A DNA stretch of 64,000 nt, from assembly GCF_011759385.1 (NCBI RefSeq), contig NZ_JAARLY010000001.1:310001-374000 (forward strand), given 5' to 3'. The DNA is from Oleiagrimonas sp. C23AA (GTDB lineage Bacteria > Pseudomonadota > Gammaproteobacteria > Xanthomonadales > Rhodanobacteraceae). The notes under the pieces were generated by a model. The model saw only the letters and a program-made list of their open reading frames with translations, made no database searches and was not told the origin of the DNA. The position numbers were made by a program, and so were the translations under genes. Below, one piece after another: positions 52,402 to 62,617 of this stretch; position 1 is the first letter of the stretch; each line of letters opens with the position of its first letter.

Positions 52402-52790
52402 AGGCGTCCCTTGTCTAAGTCCGGCAGTGCAGGCGATCAGCCCCGGCCCCAACCGGGTACGCGATGGCTATCGCTGTTATCGATACGCACATCATTGTCG
52501 CAGGATCGCCGCTTCATGACCTTCAGGCTACGCATGGTAGCGTTAACGGAAAGTTCGCACGAGCCTGTGCAAGGTTTTGACCGTGCACGTGAATGCGCTC
52601 TCGGTGGACGCGGATGGCTCAATGCCGGCACGGCCGTGCAAAACCTGCAGCCCTCGCATGCTGCGCAGCAGCCGCCGGCTGAAGACCTGCCGCGTTTCTT
52701 CAATCGCTTTCTCCACCCCGGCGCCCGCTTTCGTTCCTCCCGCTTGGCGCCGGGGCTTTGTCTTTTCTCCATCAGCAGAGCACGTGTCCG
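52402..52790. other. 389-base divergent control region between xylR and manD
   Basis: No credible gene. The XylR-type operator at 52535-52548 lies roughly midway and can serve both promoters. The segment 52650-52760 is pyrimidine-rich near manD and no obvious -10 box could be chosen with confidence. Confidence 0.55.
52535..52548. promoter_or_regulatory. Degenerate XylR-type operator, xylR/manD promoter region
   Basis: TGGTAGCGTTAACG matches the xyl-box at 12 of 14 positions; the right half is imperfect. A weaker site at the regulator's own promoter is common for LacI proteins. Confidence 0.6.
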
Positions 52791-54050
52791 ATGAAAGAGG
52801 CTTCTTCCCCCAGAACCGACGCGCAGGGTTCGGCGCGCGACCGTGAGATCGTCGACGCCAAGGTAATTGTCACCTGTCCCGGGCGCAATTTCGTCACGTT
52901 GAAAATCACCACGCGATCGGGCATCACCGGCCTTGGCGACGCCACACTCAACGGCCGTGAGCTGGCCGTGGCATCGTATCTCCAGGATCACCTGGTGCCG
53001 AATTTGATCGGTCGCGATGCGGGGCGAATCGAGGATATCTGGCAGTTTTTCTACCGCGGCGCGTACTGGCGCCGCGGGCCGGTGACCATGACCGCCATCG
53101 CCGCCGTGGACGTGGCGCTGTGGGACATCCTGGGCAAGATGGCCGGCATGCCGATTTACCAGTTGCTGGGCGGACGTTCGCGCGAAGGTGCGCTGGTCTA
53201 CGCGCATGCCAATGGCCGTGACATCAGCGAGGCCTGCGACGAGGTCGGCGCGTACATCGAAAAGGGCTTCCTGGCGGTGCGTGCGCAGTGCGGCGTACCG
53301 GGTGTGAAGAAGGCCTATGGCGTCTCCACCGCGGGCAAGCCGTACGAGCCGGCCGAGACCGAACTGCCGCTGGAAACGGCGTGGAATACACCACGCTATA
53401 TGGAAACAGCGCCCAAGCTGTTCGAGCGCATTCGCGCCGAACATGGCAACGAGGTGCACCTGCTGCACGATGGGCATCACCGCATGACGCCCATCGAGGC
53501 CGCGCGCCTGGCCAAGGATCTGGAGCCCTATCGCCTGTTCTGGCTGGAAGATGCGACGCCGGCGGAAAACCAGAAGTCGTTCGAGCTGATTCGCCAGCAT
53601 TCGACCACGCCGCTGGCCGTGGGCGAGGTGTTCAATGCCATCTGGGATTGCAAGTACCTGATCGAGAATCAGCTGATCGACTACATCCGCACCACCATCG
53701 TGCACGGCGGCGGCATCACCCATCTGCGCCGGCTTGCCGATTTTGCCGCCCTGCATTCGGTGCGCACCGGCTTTCATGGTGCGACGGACCTGTCGCCGGT
53801 CACCATGGGCGCGGCGCTGCACTTTGACACTTGGGTGCCCAATTTCGGTATCCAGGAATACATGTTCCACACCGACCCCATCAACGACGTGTTTCCGCAC
53901 GACTACCATTTCCAGGACGGTCGCCTGCATGTCGGTGACACGCCGGGCCATGGTGTCCAGATCGATGAAAAGCTGGCCGCCAAATATCCGTACTCGCCCA
54001 AGCAGCTGCCCGTGGCGCGGCTGGAAGACGGCAGCATGTGGGACTGGTAA
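52791..54050 (+). CDS. manD: D-mannonate dehydratase of the enolase superfamily (ManD/RspA type)
   Basis: A 419-residue enolase-superfamily enzyme dehydrating D-mannonate to 2-keto-3-deoxygluconate. The metal ligands are Asp227 (LLHDGHH), Glu253 ([12 protein letters not shown]) and Glu279 (AVGEVFNA), with 26-residue spacing identical to ManD. The capping-loop [20 protein letters not shown] and the C-terminal [10 protein letters not shown] are ManD-like. ATG 52791 was chosen by family length; the ribosome-binding site is weak. It replaces the unrelated UxuA of E. coli, and the kdgK and uxuB genes that follow support this role. It is the first gene of manD-kdgK-uxuB. Confidence 0.9.
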   Translation: MKEASSPRTDAQGSARDREIVDAKVIVTCPGRNFVTLKITTRSGITGLGDATLNGRELAVASYLQDHLVPNLIGRDAGRIEDIWQFFYRGAYWRRGPVTMTAIAAVDVALWDILGKMAGMPIYQLLGGRSREGALVYAHANGRDISEACDEVGAYIEKGFLAVRAQCGVPGVKKAYGVSTAGKPYEPAETELPLETAWNTPRYMETAPKLFERIRAEHGNEVHLLHDGHHRMTPIEAARLAKDLEPYRLFWLEDATPAENQKSFELIRQHSTTPLAVGEVFNAIWDCKYLIENQLIDYIRTTIVHGGGITHLRRLADFAALHSVRTGFHGATDLSPVTMGAALHFDTWVPNFGIQEYMFHTDPINDVFPHDYHFQDGRLHVGDTPGHGVQIDEKLAAKYPYSPKQLPVARLEDGSMWDW

Positions 54051-54073
54051 GACACGCGCAGGAACGGCATAAC

Positions 54074-55123
54074 ATGACGATGAGCAGGACAAGCCACGCC
54101 GACAGGCGGCCGCGGCGTGTGGTGTGTTTCGGTGAGCTGCTGATGCGGCTTTCCGCTCCGGGTCGCGAGTGCCTGCTGCAGTCGCCGCGGCTGGATGTGC
54201 AGTTTGGTGGCGCCGAGGCCAATGTGGCCGCTTCGCTGGCCTACCTGGGCCACGAGGCGGTGATGGTCAGTACGCTGCCCGACAACGCGTTGGGTGCTAC
54301 GTGCGCAGGCGAGTTGCGCCGCCATGGTGTCGATACCTGCGCCGTGCGCACGGACGAGGGGCGCATGGGGCTGTATTTTCTTCAGCCCGGCGCCATGCAG
54401 CGCCCCGCCGAAGTGCTGTACGACCGCGCTGATTCGGCCTTCGCCTGCGCCGCCGCTGATCGCTACGACTGGCCGGTGCTGCTGGAGGGCGCCGACTGGC
54501 TGCATGTCTCGGGCATCACGCCGGCCTTGGGCCCGGCACCGGCCGAAGCGGCGCGTCAGGCCATGCGCGCCGCGCGTCGCGCTGGCATGGGCGTGTCGTT
54601 CGACTGCAATTTCCGCAGCAAGTTGTGGGGCGATCGATTGCACGAAGCGCCCGCCGTGTTGAGGGCGCTGGTGGCCGAGGCCACCTGGCTGTTCGGCAAC
54701 GATCGCGATATCGCCTTGTTGCTGGGCAAGCACTTTGCACACGATTCGGCCATGGCGCGGTTTCAGGCCGCCAGCGAGCTGGCCTTGCAGGCGTGGCCGC
54801 AACTGGCGGGCATGGCCTCCACCGAACGCACGCATCAATCGGTGGAGGTACAGCAATTGCGCGGGCTGATGGCCACACGCGAGGGCGTGCTGCAAACCCG
54901 CGCTTTCGAACTGGCCGGGATTGTCGATCGCATCGGCGCCGGCGATGCCTTTGCTGCCGGCCTGTTGCACGCGCTTTGGGGTGGCTGGGAGCGCCGTGAT
55001 GCGCTCGACTTTGCGGTCGCCGCGGCGTGCCTGAAACACTCCATCCCTGGTGACGTCAATCGGGTGGGCGAAGCGGCCATCCGTGCGCTGCTCGATGACG
55101 ACAGCCTGGAGGTAAAACGCTGA
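54074..55123 (+). CDS. kdgK: 2-keto-3-deoxygluconate kinase (PfkB family)
   Basis: A 349-residue ribokinase-family enzyme, predicted to phosphorylate KDG to KDPG. VVCFGELLMRLSAPG opens the domain, DVQFGGAEANVAASLA is the substrate loop, and DRIGAGDAFAAGLLHAL is the catalytic GAGD motif. The HSIPGDVNRV segment near the C-terminus fits KdgK. ATG 54074 has AGGA about 10 bases upstream; ATG 54080 is possible. It lies 23 bases after manD and its stop overlaps the uxuB start (TGATG). KDPG would go to an aldolase encoded elsewhere. Confidence 0.88.
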   Translation: MTMSRTSHADRRPRRVVCFGELLMRLSAPGRECLLQSPRLDVQFGGAEANVAASLAYLGHEAVMVSTLPDNALGATCAGELRRHGVDTCAVRTDEGRMGLYFLQPGAMQRPAEVLYDRADSAFACAAADRYDWPVLLEGADWLHVSGITPALGPAPAEAARQAMRAARRAGMGVSFDCNFRSKLWGDRLHEAPAVLRALVAEATWLFGNDRDIALLLGKHFAHDSAMARFQAASELALQAWPQLAGMASTERTHQSVEVQQLRGLMATREGVLQTRAFELAGIVDRIGAGDAFAAGLLHALWGGWERRDALDFAVAAACLKHSIPGDVNRVGEAAIRALLDDDSLEVKR

Positions 55124-56598
55124 TGAGCACGAAGACGACGCGCGCGGTACTGAGTCGCGCCACGCTGTCATCGCTACCCGACGCCGTCGAGCGGCCAAAC
55201 TACGCGCTGGATGATGTGGATATCGGCATCGTGCACTTTGGCCCGGGCGCGTTTCATCGCGCGCACCAGGCGGTGTATCTGGATGCGCTGCTGGCCACCG
55301 ATCCGCGCTGGAGCATTTGCGGGGTATCGCTGCACAGCGCCGGTGTGCGCGATGCATTGGCCACGCAGGATGGCCTTTACACGTTGGCGCTGTTGGACGA
55401 GCAGCCTTCGCTGCGTGTGATTGGAAGCCTGCGTGAAATCTTGTGTGCGCCCCAGCAGCAGGCGCAGGTGCTGACGCGTTTGGCCCAACCACAGATCAAA
55501 CTGGTCACGCTGACCATCACCGAAAAAGGCTACTGCCTGGCCGGTGACGGGTTGGACATGGCGCACCCGGACATCGTCCATGATGTGGCCTCGCCACAGA
55601 CGCCGCGCTCGGCGATCGGTTATCTGGTCGCCGGTCTGCGCGAGCGCCATCGCCAGGGTACGGCACCGTTCACCGTACTCAGTTGCGACAATCTGGCCGA
55701 CAATGGCGGGCGTCTGCGCGGCGCTGTACTGGCTTTCGCCGAACGTATCGACAGCGCGCTCGCGCAGTGGATCGAGCGCGAGGTGGCGTTTCCACGCTCG
55801 ATGGTCGACAGCATCACGCCGGCGACCGACGATGCCCTGCGCGAGCGTGTGTGCAGCCAGCTGGGCGTGGCCGATGCCTGGCCGATCCAGCGCGAGGCTT
55901 ACACGCAGTGGGTGGTGGAAGATCGTTTCTGCAATGCGCGCCCGGCGCTGGAAAGCGTGGGCGTGACCTTGAGTGACGATATTGCCGGTTACGATCGCGC
56001 CAAGCTGCGCCTGCTCAATGGGCCGCATTCCACGCTGGCCTATGTCGGTTCGCTGATGGGCATCGGTACCGTGGCCGAGGCCATGCGTGACGAGGCGCTG
56101 GCTGGTTTTGTCGAACGGCTGATGCGTCAGGATATGGCGCCCACATTGAAGGCTCCGCAGGGCTTCGATGCCCAGGCCTATACCAGCGCCATCCTGGCGC
56201 GGTTTCGCAATCCGGCGATCGCCCACAAGCTTTCGCAGATTGCCTGGGATGGTTCGCAGAAGCTGCCGGTACGCCTGATGGGCACCATCGCCGATGCGCT
56301 GGACGCTGGCGCGGACATCGCGCGTCTGTGCTTGCCGGTGGCCGCCTGGATGCACTTTGTGCGTCGGCAAGCGCAGGCTGGCGAACGTCTGGTCGATCCG
56401 CTGGAAGCGCGGCTTGGCGAACTGGGCCGTGCTGCCAGCGGTCAGGCCGAGGCGGATGTGCCCGCCTTTCTGGCGCTCGATAGCGTTTTTGCGCCGTGGT
56501 CGGGCGATGCACGTATTCGCCAGTCGATCACCGAAGCCTACGCCGCACTGGGCGATGGTTCGCCGCAAGCCACGCGTGAGGCGATCCGCATCGTGTAA
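55123..56598 (+). CDS. uxuB: D-fructuronate reductase (mannitol dehydrogenase family)
   Basis: A 491-residue long-chain NAD-dependent dehydrogenase. GIVHFGPGAFHRAHQAVYLD is the nucleotide-binding start; MVDSITPATDDA and YTQWVVEDRFCNARPALE follow; the catalytic region is KLRLLNGPHSTLAYVG. In this operon it should reduce fructuronate to mannonate. ATG 55123 overlaps the kdgK stop by one base. Mannitol or arabinitol dehydrogenases share the fold, so the assignment is supported by neighbours (uxaC opposite, manD, kdgK). A clear terminator follows. Confidence 0.9.
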   Translation: MSTKTTRAVLSRATLSSLPDAVERPNYALDDVDIGIVHFGPGAFHRAHQAVYLDALLATDPRWSICGVSLHSAGVRDALATQDGLYTLALLDEQPSLRVIGSLREILCAPQQQAQVLTRLAQPQIKLVTLTITEKGYCLAGDGLDMAHPDIVHDVASPQTPRSAIGYLVAGLRERHRQGTAPFTVLSCDNLADNGGRLRGAVLAFAERIDSALAQWIEREVAFPRSMVDSITPATDDALRERVCSQLGVADAWPIQREAYTQWVVEDRFCNARPALESVGVTLSDDIAGYDRAKLRLLNGPHSTLAYVGSLMGIGTVAEAMRDEALAGFVERLMRQDMAPTLKAPQGFDAQAYTSAILARFRNPAIAHKLSQIAWDGSQKLPVRLMGTIADALDAGADIARLCLPVAAWMHFVRRQAQAGERLVDPLEARLGELGRAASGQAEADVPAFLALDSVFAPWSGDARIRQSITEAYAALGDGSPQATREAIRIV

Positions 56599-56605
56599 TG
56601 ACGCA

Positions 56606-56643
56606 GGATGGCAGGCCGTGCGATGGGGCCTGCCGTCCTTTTT
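56606..56643 (+). terminator. Intrinsic terminator after uxuB
   Basis: A 12-bp stem (GGATGGCAGGCC with GGCCTGCCGTCC, one G-T pair) and 9-base loop, followed by T5. It ends manD-kdgK-uxuB and lies 5 bases before the convergent uxaC end. Confidence 0.92.
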
Positions 56644-56647
56644 GGGC

Positions 56648-58069
56648 TTACAGCTTGTAGGCCTGCTTGGGCAGGCGGTAGGCCAGATCGTGCGCGACCT
56701 GCGCCGCTTCGTCTTCGTCCATGCGGTGCTCGGCCACCAGCTTGGCCAGGAACGCGCAGTCGACACGGCGCGCGACGTCATGGCGCGCCGGGATGGACAG
56801 GAACGCGCGGGTGTCGTCGTTGAAGCCCACGGTGTTGTAGAAGCCGGCCGCGCTGAGCGTCTGCTCGCGGAAGCGCCACATGCCCTCGGGGGCATCGTGG
56901 AACCACCAGGCCGGTCCCAGGAACAGGCTGGGGTAGTGTCCGGCCAGCGGCGCCAGGTCGCGCGAGTAAGTGCTCTCGTCCAGCGTGAACAGGATCAGTC
57001 GGAAATCCTTCTCGTTGCCGAAGCGATCCAGCAGCGGTTTCAGCGCGTGCACGTATTCGGTCGCCAGGGGCAGATCGGCGCCCTTGTTCCAGCCGAAGGT
57101 TTCGAACAAGGCGCGGTTGTGGTTGCGATAGCAGCCCGGATGAATCTGCATGACCAGGCCGTCATCCAGGCTCATGCGCGCCATTTCGGTGAGCATCTGT
57201 GCGCGGAACAGCTCGGCATCGGCGGCCGAAGCACGGCCGGCGACCACGCGGTCGAACAAGGCGCGCGCGGCGCCCGCATCCAGGTCGGCGGTGGCCGGCG
57301 TCAGATGGCCGTGGTCGGTCGAGGTGGCGCCCATGGCGGCAAACTCGGCGCGGCGCTTGCGGTGCGCGCGCAAATAGCCGTCCCATTGATGGGTGTCTTC
57401 GCCGGTGATCTGGCCAAACTGCGCCAGCGCATCGGCAAACGACGGGTGCTCGGGATCGGTCACCGGGTCGGGGCGATAGGCGGTGACCACCTTGCCACCC
57501 CAGCCGCTGTCGCGGATGGCCTGATGATGCTCAAGGCTGTCGGTGGGGCCTTCGGTGGTGGCGATTACCTCGATATTGAAGCGCTCGAACAACGCCCGCG
57601 GCCGGAATGCGTGCGTTTGCAGTGCCGCGGTGATGCGGTCGTAGTAGTGATCGGCGCTGTGCTCATCCAGCCGCACGCGCAGGTCGAACACCTCGTGGAA
57701 TACGTGGTTCAGCCACATCGATGACGGGGTGCCGCGGAACAGGTGGAACTGGCGCGCGAACACGCGCCAGGCTTCGCGCGGATCAACCTCGGCGCGCGAG
57801 CCGTCGGCACGCGGAATGCCCAGCGCGTCCAGCGACACGCCCTGGCTGTAGAGCATGCGGAACACGTAGTGATCGGGCACCAGCAGCAGCTCGGTGGCAT
57901 TGGCGAACGGCGCGTTGCCGGCAAACCACGACGGGTCGGTATGACCGTGCGGACTGACGATCGGCAGGCCGGCCACGTGCGCATACAGCCGTCGCGCGAT
58001 GGCGCGCTGGGTGGGGTCGGAGGCGAACAGGCGATCTTCTTGCAGGGTGAGCGGGTGTGCTTGGCTCAT
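56648..58069 (-). CDS. uxaC: Glucuronate isomerase
   Basis: A 473-residue amidohydrolase-fold isomerase converting D-glucuronate to D-fructuronate. Metal-site features are LPIVSPHGHTDPSWF at the start, VIATTEGPTDSL and the GLVMQIHPGCYRNHN region; FLGPAWWFHDAPEGM and FYNTVGFNDDTRAFLS near the end are UxaC signatures. ATG 58069 overlaps the GH115 stop (ATGA), so the open frame upstream is not used. It is the last gene of exuT-GH115-uxaC, providing the first intracellular step for glucuronate. Confidence 0.95.
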   Translation of the reverse strand: MSQAHPLTLQEDRLFASDPTQRAIARRLYAHVAGLPIVSPHGHTDPSWFAGNAPFANATELLLVPDHYVFRMLYSQGVSLDALGIPRADGSRAEVDPREAWRVFARQFHLFRGTPSSMWLNHVFHEVFDLRVRLDEHSADHYYDRITAALQTHAFRPRALFERFNIEVIATTEGPTDSLEHHQAIRDSGWGGKVVTAYRPDPVTDPEHPSFADALAQFGQITGEDTHQWDGYLRAHRKRRAEFAAMGATSTDHGHLTPATADLDAGAARALFDRVVAGRASAADAELFRAQMLTEMARMSLDDGLVMQIHPGCYRNHNRALFETFGWNKGADLPLATEYVHALKPLLDRFGNEKDFRLILFTLDESTYSRDLAPLAGHYPSLFLGPAWWFHDAPEGMWRFREQTLSAAGFYNTVGFNDDTRAFLSIPARHDVARRVDCAFLAKLVAEHRMDEDEAAQVAHDLAYRLPKQAYKL

Positions 58070-61035
58070 GATGATCCGTGCTTGGAGGTTGAAACGGGGA
58101 GGCGAGGGCTTTCCGGCGGGCCCAGATAGCTGGCTGGCAGCGGGTGCCGGCTCAACTCGATGCGCTGGAACACGACACCTGGGTCGATGCGCCACAGTGT
58201 GAGCGTGTGCTGGCCTTCGCTGGGCATATCCAGTGTCGTCTTGGCCACGTAGATGTTGTGGCTGACGGCGCGTTCCCAGGCCTTGAAGTGGGAGTGACCT
58301 GGCTCGGCATCGGCCTGGATGGTCAGCACTTTGGGTGCCTGGCCATCCAGTGAAACGGCAAAGCGCAGGCCGCCGCGATGCAACACGTCGAGCGTTGGTG
58401 AGACCAGCACCCGCACTATGTAGCGGCCGGCGTGTTCCAGGTGCATGGCATAGTCCAGCCGCGCATCGTGGGCATTCGTGGGCGAGGTGGACGCCGTGAC
58501 CGGCCAGGCGGTCATGGCGGCCAGCGTGCGGCCAAGGTGGTCGATGCGTTTCCAGGTGATGCCGGTGGGCGTTTTGGCGTGGGTGTAGTGCGCCGCTTCC
58601 ATCACCACGCGCCCGTGGGTTTCGACAAAGCCGTGCAGGTCGCGGTTGTCGGTGCGGTGACGAATGGGCACGTTGACTTTCAGCTGACTGCCATCACTGC
58701 CGGCAAGCGTGATCTCGCCGGTGTGGCGACCAACGGGTGCATGCGCCCAGTCGACGCGCACGTGCAGCTGCTGGTCTTGCTGCAAGGGGCCCTGCGACGG
58801 TTGAACATGAAGCCAGGGCGCGGACGTGTGCGCGGTAAAGCGCAGCCCGCCGCGGCCGCGGTTGAACACGCTGATGGTCGCCGGCGTGCTTTCCAGGCTA
58901 TCCAGCGTGGGCAGTGTGGCCACTGCCTTTGGGCCTGGCCAGGCGCGGGCATCGCCATCGACAGCCACGCCCAGCGCGGCGGCGTCCGGTACGTCGACGT
59001 GCTTCAACGCGGGCAAGGTATTGGTCGTGGGGTCGCGCCAGGCTTCGGCACCGGGCCCAATATGGGCCTGCGACATCATGTGATTCCATTTGCCGCCGGC
59101 GATGCCTTGCTCATAAAGCTTGGTCAGCGCGGCATCCTTCGCAAAATAGCGGCGCGCCAGCGCTGCCTGGGCGTTGGCCGAGGCGCGCCCCTGACGCGCA
59201 TAAAGATGGTTGCGCGCCACCGCCACATACATGCGGTTGAGATTGGCACTGGCCAACACCGGGTATTCGACCAGCTCGACGTAGGCGGCGCGATCGGCTT
59301 TCGGTAGCTGTTGGCCGATGCGCCTGGCTTGTTTTGCCAGCCCGTTCCACTGCGCCAGCACGCGTGCCGCTTCGTGAAAGTGCGTCAGGCTGAAGGTGTC
59401 GGCACTGAGCATTTCCGGTTTGCGACGGGCGTTGTACTGTGTGTAGCGGGTCAGCAGATGGCCGATGGCCTTGGCGTGGGCGGCGCCAAATTGCTGCGCG
59501 GCCCATTTTCGCGGATAGCGACGCAGGTCGGCCATGCTGAACGCTTGCGGGTTCCAGGCGTAGTCCATGAAAAAGCTGATGGGAAATTCCATCGGCTTGA
59601 GGTCGCCGACGTTGACGATCCACAGCTGGCGCGCGCCGTAGGCGTAGGCCATGTGCATCTGCTCGAACACGCACTCGATCTGGTTGGTGTTGATCCACTT
59701 GTAGCTGTGCGGGCCGCCGACGTAATCGAAGTGGTAGTAGATGCCGTAGCCGCCTTGACGCTTGGCGCCCAGCGGTGGGAGCCGGCGCAGATGGCCCCAG
59801 TTGTCGTCCGAGTAGAGCAGGGTGACGTCATCGGGCACGCGCATGCCGGCGTCGTAGTAATCCTGCACTTCCTTGTACAGCGCCCACACCTGCGGCGTCT
59901 GATCGGCGCTCTTGCCGGTGACGCTGGCAATGATGCGTCGCTGGTCGGCGACGATGCGTTCCAGCAGATGCGTGGCCACGCCCTGGGTCATGGGCTTGTC
60001 GCCATCACCGCGCATGCCGATGGTGACCAGGCTTTCGTCATGGCCCATACGTTGGATACCTCGGCGCCAGAACGCATCCAGTGCCTTCTTGTTGCGCGTG
60101 TAATCCCATGGTCCGTGGCCGTCGCGGGCCCATTCGGCATGTGCGCGCATCATTGGCTCGTGATGGGAGGTGCCCATGACAATGCCGTAAGTGTTGGCCA
60201 GTTTGGCGTTCAACGGATCATCGGCAGCGAAGGCGCGATCGCCCCACATCGCCGGCCACAATGTATTGCCTCTCAGGCGCAGAATCAGCTTGAACACATG
60301 CGCGTAGAAGCGGTGGTTGTCGCCGCCGAAATGCTGTTTCATCCAGCCGCCAAGCGCCGGATCTTCATCGTTCAGGAACAGACCGCGATAACGCACCTTG
60401 GGTGCATCGGCGAAGCGCCCCGGCGCGATGTAGAGCGCATCGCGATGGCGCACCGGCACATCGGCCCACCACACCCACGGCGACACACCGATGCGCCGCG
60501 AAAGCTCGTAGATGCCAAAGATGGTGCCGCGCCGATCGGCACCGGCGATCACCAGCGCGCGCTTGATGCCCGGTAGCGGATGATCGACCACCTGCATAAG
60601 GTAGCCCTCCCAGACACCACGCACGTCATGGGTGTCCAGATGCTTGCTGTGCACGATCCGATCGATGCGCGCGTCCACACCCAGGGTGCCGACGATGATG
60701 GCTGTTGTGGGCGCCGCTTGCGTGGCGTCCGGCACGGGCGCGCGATGCCCGCTCACGCGCTTGAAGTCGTTCGCCAGATCATGCGCGGCACGGCGCACAC
60801 CGGCGTCGTTGTCAGAACCCACCAGAATCGATACCGGTCTGTCGTGGGCGATCAGTGCCAGCCGATCATTACCCGACGTTGTGCATATGGCGGCTGGCAC
60901 CTCGCAGCGCGCCGATGTCTGTGCCTGAGCGCCACAGGCGCAGGCCAGGCCCAGCAGGAGGGACAGGGCGCTTCGGTAGACGATACGTCGGCGTGCAGAT
61001 GATGCCAGGCGGGAGAGGGCGTGCGTCATGCTCAT
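58066..61035 (-). CDS. GH115-family xylan alpha-1,2-glucuronidase
   Basis: A 989-residue secreted or periplasmic glycoside hydrolase removing glucuronic or 4-O-methylglucuronic acid from xylan side chains. A signal peptide (YRSALSLLLGLACACGAQAQ) leads into the N-terminal beta/alpha domain with AIIVGTLGVDARID. The catalytic barrel contains VWWADVPVRH, KVRYRGLFLNDEDPALGGWM, RGNTLWPAMWGDRAF, YGIVMGTSHHEPMMR and LYSDDNWGHLRRLP, all typical of GH115. C-terminal beta domains start about residue 700. ATG 61035 overlaps the transporter stop. The neighbouring transporter and isomerase support glucuronate release and use. Confidence 0.92.
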   Translation of the reverse strand: MSMTHALSRLASSARRRIVYRSALSLLLGLACACGAQAQTSARCEVPAAICTTSGNDRLALIAHDRPVSILVGSDNDAGVRRAAHDLANDFKRVSGHRAPVPDATQAAPTTAIIVGTLGVDARIDRIVHSKHLDTHDVRGVWEGYLMQVVDHPLPGIKRALVIAGADRRGTIFGIYELSRRIGVSPWVWWADVPVRHRDALYIAPGRFADAPKVRYRGLFLNDEDPALGGWMKQHFGGDNHRFYAHVFKLILRLRGNTLWPAMWGDRAFAADDPLNAKLANTYGIVMGTSHHEPMMRAHAEWARDGHGPWDYTRNKKALDAFWRRGIQRMGHDESLVTIGMRGDGDKPMTQGVATHLLERIVADQRRIIASVTGKSADQTPQVWALYKEVQDYYDAGMRVPDDVTLLYSDDNWGHLRRLPPLGAKRQGGYGIYYHFDYVGGPHSYKWINTNQIECVFEQMHMAYAYGARQLWIVNVGDLKPMEFPISFFMDYAWNPQAFSMADLRRYPRKWAAQQFGAAHAKAIGHLLTRYTQYNARRKPEMLSADTFSLTHFHEAARVLAQWNGLAKQARRIGQQLPKADRAAYVELVEYPVLASANLNRMYVAVARNHLYARQGRASANAQAALARRYFAKDAALTKLYEQGIAGGKWNHMMSQAHIGPGAEAWRDPTTNTLPALKHVDVPDAAALGVAVDGDARAWPGPKAVATLPTLDSLESTPATISVFNRGRGGLRFTAHTSAPWLHVQPSQGPLQQDQQLHVRVDWAHAPVGRHTGEITLAGSDGSQLKVNVPIRHRTDNRDLHGFVETHGRVVMEAAHYTHAKTPTGITWKRIDHLGRTLAAMTAWPVTASTSPTNAHDARLDYAMHLEHAGRYIVRVLVSPTLDVLHRGGLRFAVSLDGQAPKVLTIQADAEPGHSHFKAWERAVSHNIYVAKTTLDMPSEGQHTLTLWRIDPGVVFQRIELSRHPLPASYLGPPESPRLPVSTSKHGSS

Positions 61036-62336
61036 ACCGTATCGGAGCTTGCGCGATCGAAGGCCACCGGTTTAAGTCGCGGCACCAATAGATGCACCAC
61101 CAGCAGCGCCAGCAGATAGGCCATGCCGGCCAGCACGAATAGCGGAATGTAGCTGCCCGTGGTTTCCAGCAGCTTGCCGGTGGCGCGGGCGACCATCATG
61201 CCGCTGATGACGCCGGCGAAGCTGCCAATGCCCACCACCGAGGCCACCGCGCGCCGCGGAAACATGTCCGAGGTCAACGTATAGACGTTGGCCGACCAGC
61301 CTTGATGGCCGGCCGTGGCCAAGCCGATCAAACCTACCGCCACCCACAGATGGCTGGCGTGCGCGGCAAACATGATCGGTGCCACCGCCAGCGCACAGAT
61401 GCCCATGGCCGTCTTGCGCGCACGGTTCACGCTCCAACCCAGGCGTACAAAGCGCCCGGCAATCCAGCCACCAAAAATACTGCCGATGTCGGCCATCACG
61501 TAGACCACGATCAGCGGCACGCCGAGACCTTTCAGATTGAGGCCGTATTGGGCGTGCAGGAACTTGGGCAGCCAGAACAGGAAGAACCACCACACCGGAT
61601 CGGTCATGAACTTGGCGGCGATAAACGCCCAGGCCTGACGATGGCGAATAATGTGCGACCACGGCAGGCGCGCCGTGGGTTCGGCCGGGTCACTGCGGAT
61701 ATAGGCCAGCTCCTGGCTGGACAGCGCCGACTGCACCTCCGGTTTGCGATACCACAGCAGCCAGATGGTGACCCAGGTGGCGCTGAGCACGCCGGTAAAC
61801 AGAAAGGCCGATTGCCAACCAAAGGCCACCGTCATTACCGGCACCATCAATGGCGCAATGATCGCGCCGAAGTTGGAGCCGGCATTGAAAATGCCCACCG
61901 CCAGCGCGCGTTCGCGACGCGGAAACCATTCGGCCACGGTTTTGGTGGCGGCCGGGAAGTTGCCTGACTCACCCAGTCCCAGCGCAAAGCGTGCGGCGGC
62001 GAAGCTGGCCACGCCCGAGGCCAGCGCATGGCCCATCGCCGCCAGGCTCCAGATGCCAATGGCCAGCGCATAGCCAATGCGCGTGCCGAGCTTGTCGATG
62101 ACCGCGCCGGCGCACAACAGGCCAATCGCGTAGGCGGCCTCGAAAGCAATCACGATGTCGCTGTATTGCAGCTCGGTCCAGCCAAAGTGCGTTTGCAGGA
62201 ACGGCGCCAGTACGCCCAGCACCTGGCGGTCGGTGTAGTTGATGGTGGTGGCAAACAGCAACATGGCGCACACGCGCCAGCGATAGCGCCCGATGCCGGT
62301 GGTGGTACTGGTTGCCGTAGGCATTGTCGATTTCAT
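61032..62336 (-). CDS. Hexuronate-type MFS transporter (ExuT-like)
   Basis: A 434-residue twelve-helix transporter of the anion:cation symporter family. It has LLFATTINYTDRQVLGVLAPFL in helix 1, FALGLGESGNFPAATKTVAEWF (the family's helix 4 motif) and DIGSIFGGWIAGRFVRLG in the second half. Since the gene is followed by GH115 and uxaC with 4-base overlaps, glucuronate is the likely substrate. ATG 62336 is chosen because GGAA lies 7 bases before it; ATG 62342 is also possible. It starts the operon and has an XylR-type operator 100 bases upstream. Confidence 0.88.
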   Translation of the reverse strand: MKSTMPTATSTTTGIGRYRWRVCAMLLFATTINYTDRQVLGVLAPFLQTHFGWTELQYSDIVIAFEAAYAIGLLCAGAVIDKLGTRIGYALAIGIWSLAAMGHALASGVASFAAARFALGLGESGNFPAATKTVAEWFPRRERALAVGIFNAGSNFGAIIAPLMVPVMTVAFGWQSAFLFTGVLSATWVTIWLLWYRKPEVQSALSSQELAYIRSDPAEPTARLPWSHIIRHRQAWAFIAAKFMTDPVWWFFLFWLPKFLHAQYGLNLKGLGVPLIVVYVMADIGSIFGGWIAGRFVRLGWSVNRARKTAMGICALAVAPIMFAAHASHLWVAVGLIGLATAGHQGWSANVYTLTSDMFPRRAVASVVGIGSFAGVISGMMVARATGKLLETTGSYIPLFVLAGMAYLLALLVVHLLVPRLKPVAFDRASSDTV

Positions 62337-62436
62337 GCACATTCCGGTAGCTGTAAACGGAAAAATGGCGGCCTTCAGGAGCTGGTGGCAGCGGCGTGGC
62401 GAAGCAGCCGGTGTGATGATTCAAGCAGCCTGATAT

Positions 62437-62450
62437 TGATAGCGCTAACA
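62437..62450. promoter_or_regulatory. XylR-type operator, exuT-GH115-uxaC promoter
   Basis: TGATAGCGCTAACA differs from the perfect box at 46770 by one base and lies between the proposed -35 and -10 boxes, where binding would block transcription. Confidence 0.82.
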
Positions 62451-62617
62451 TTTTTTGACGGCCAAGTCATTGCATACGTCGGCGTATCCTCCGACTCCGC
62501 CGATGGCCTGACTATGGCGCACACATCTGGCGCGACTGGCGCGCCAAATCGATGCTTTATCATCGTATTCCGTTCGTCTATACGAGTCATGTTGCCCTGC
62601 AGCGTGAGTCCTGGAAA

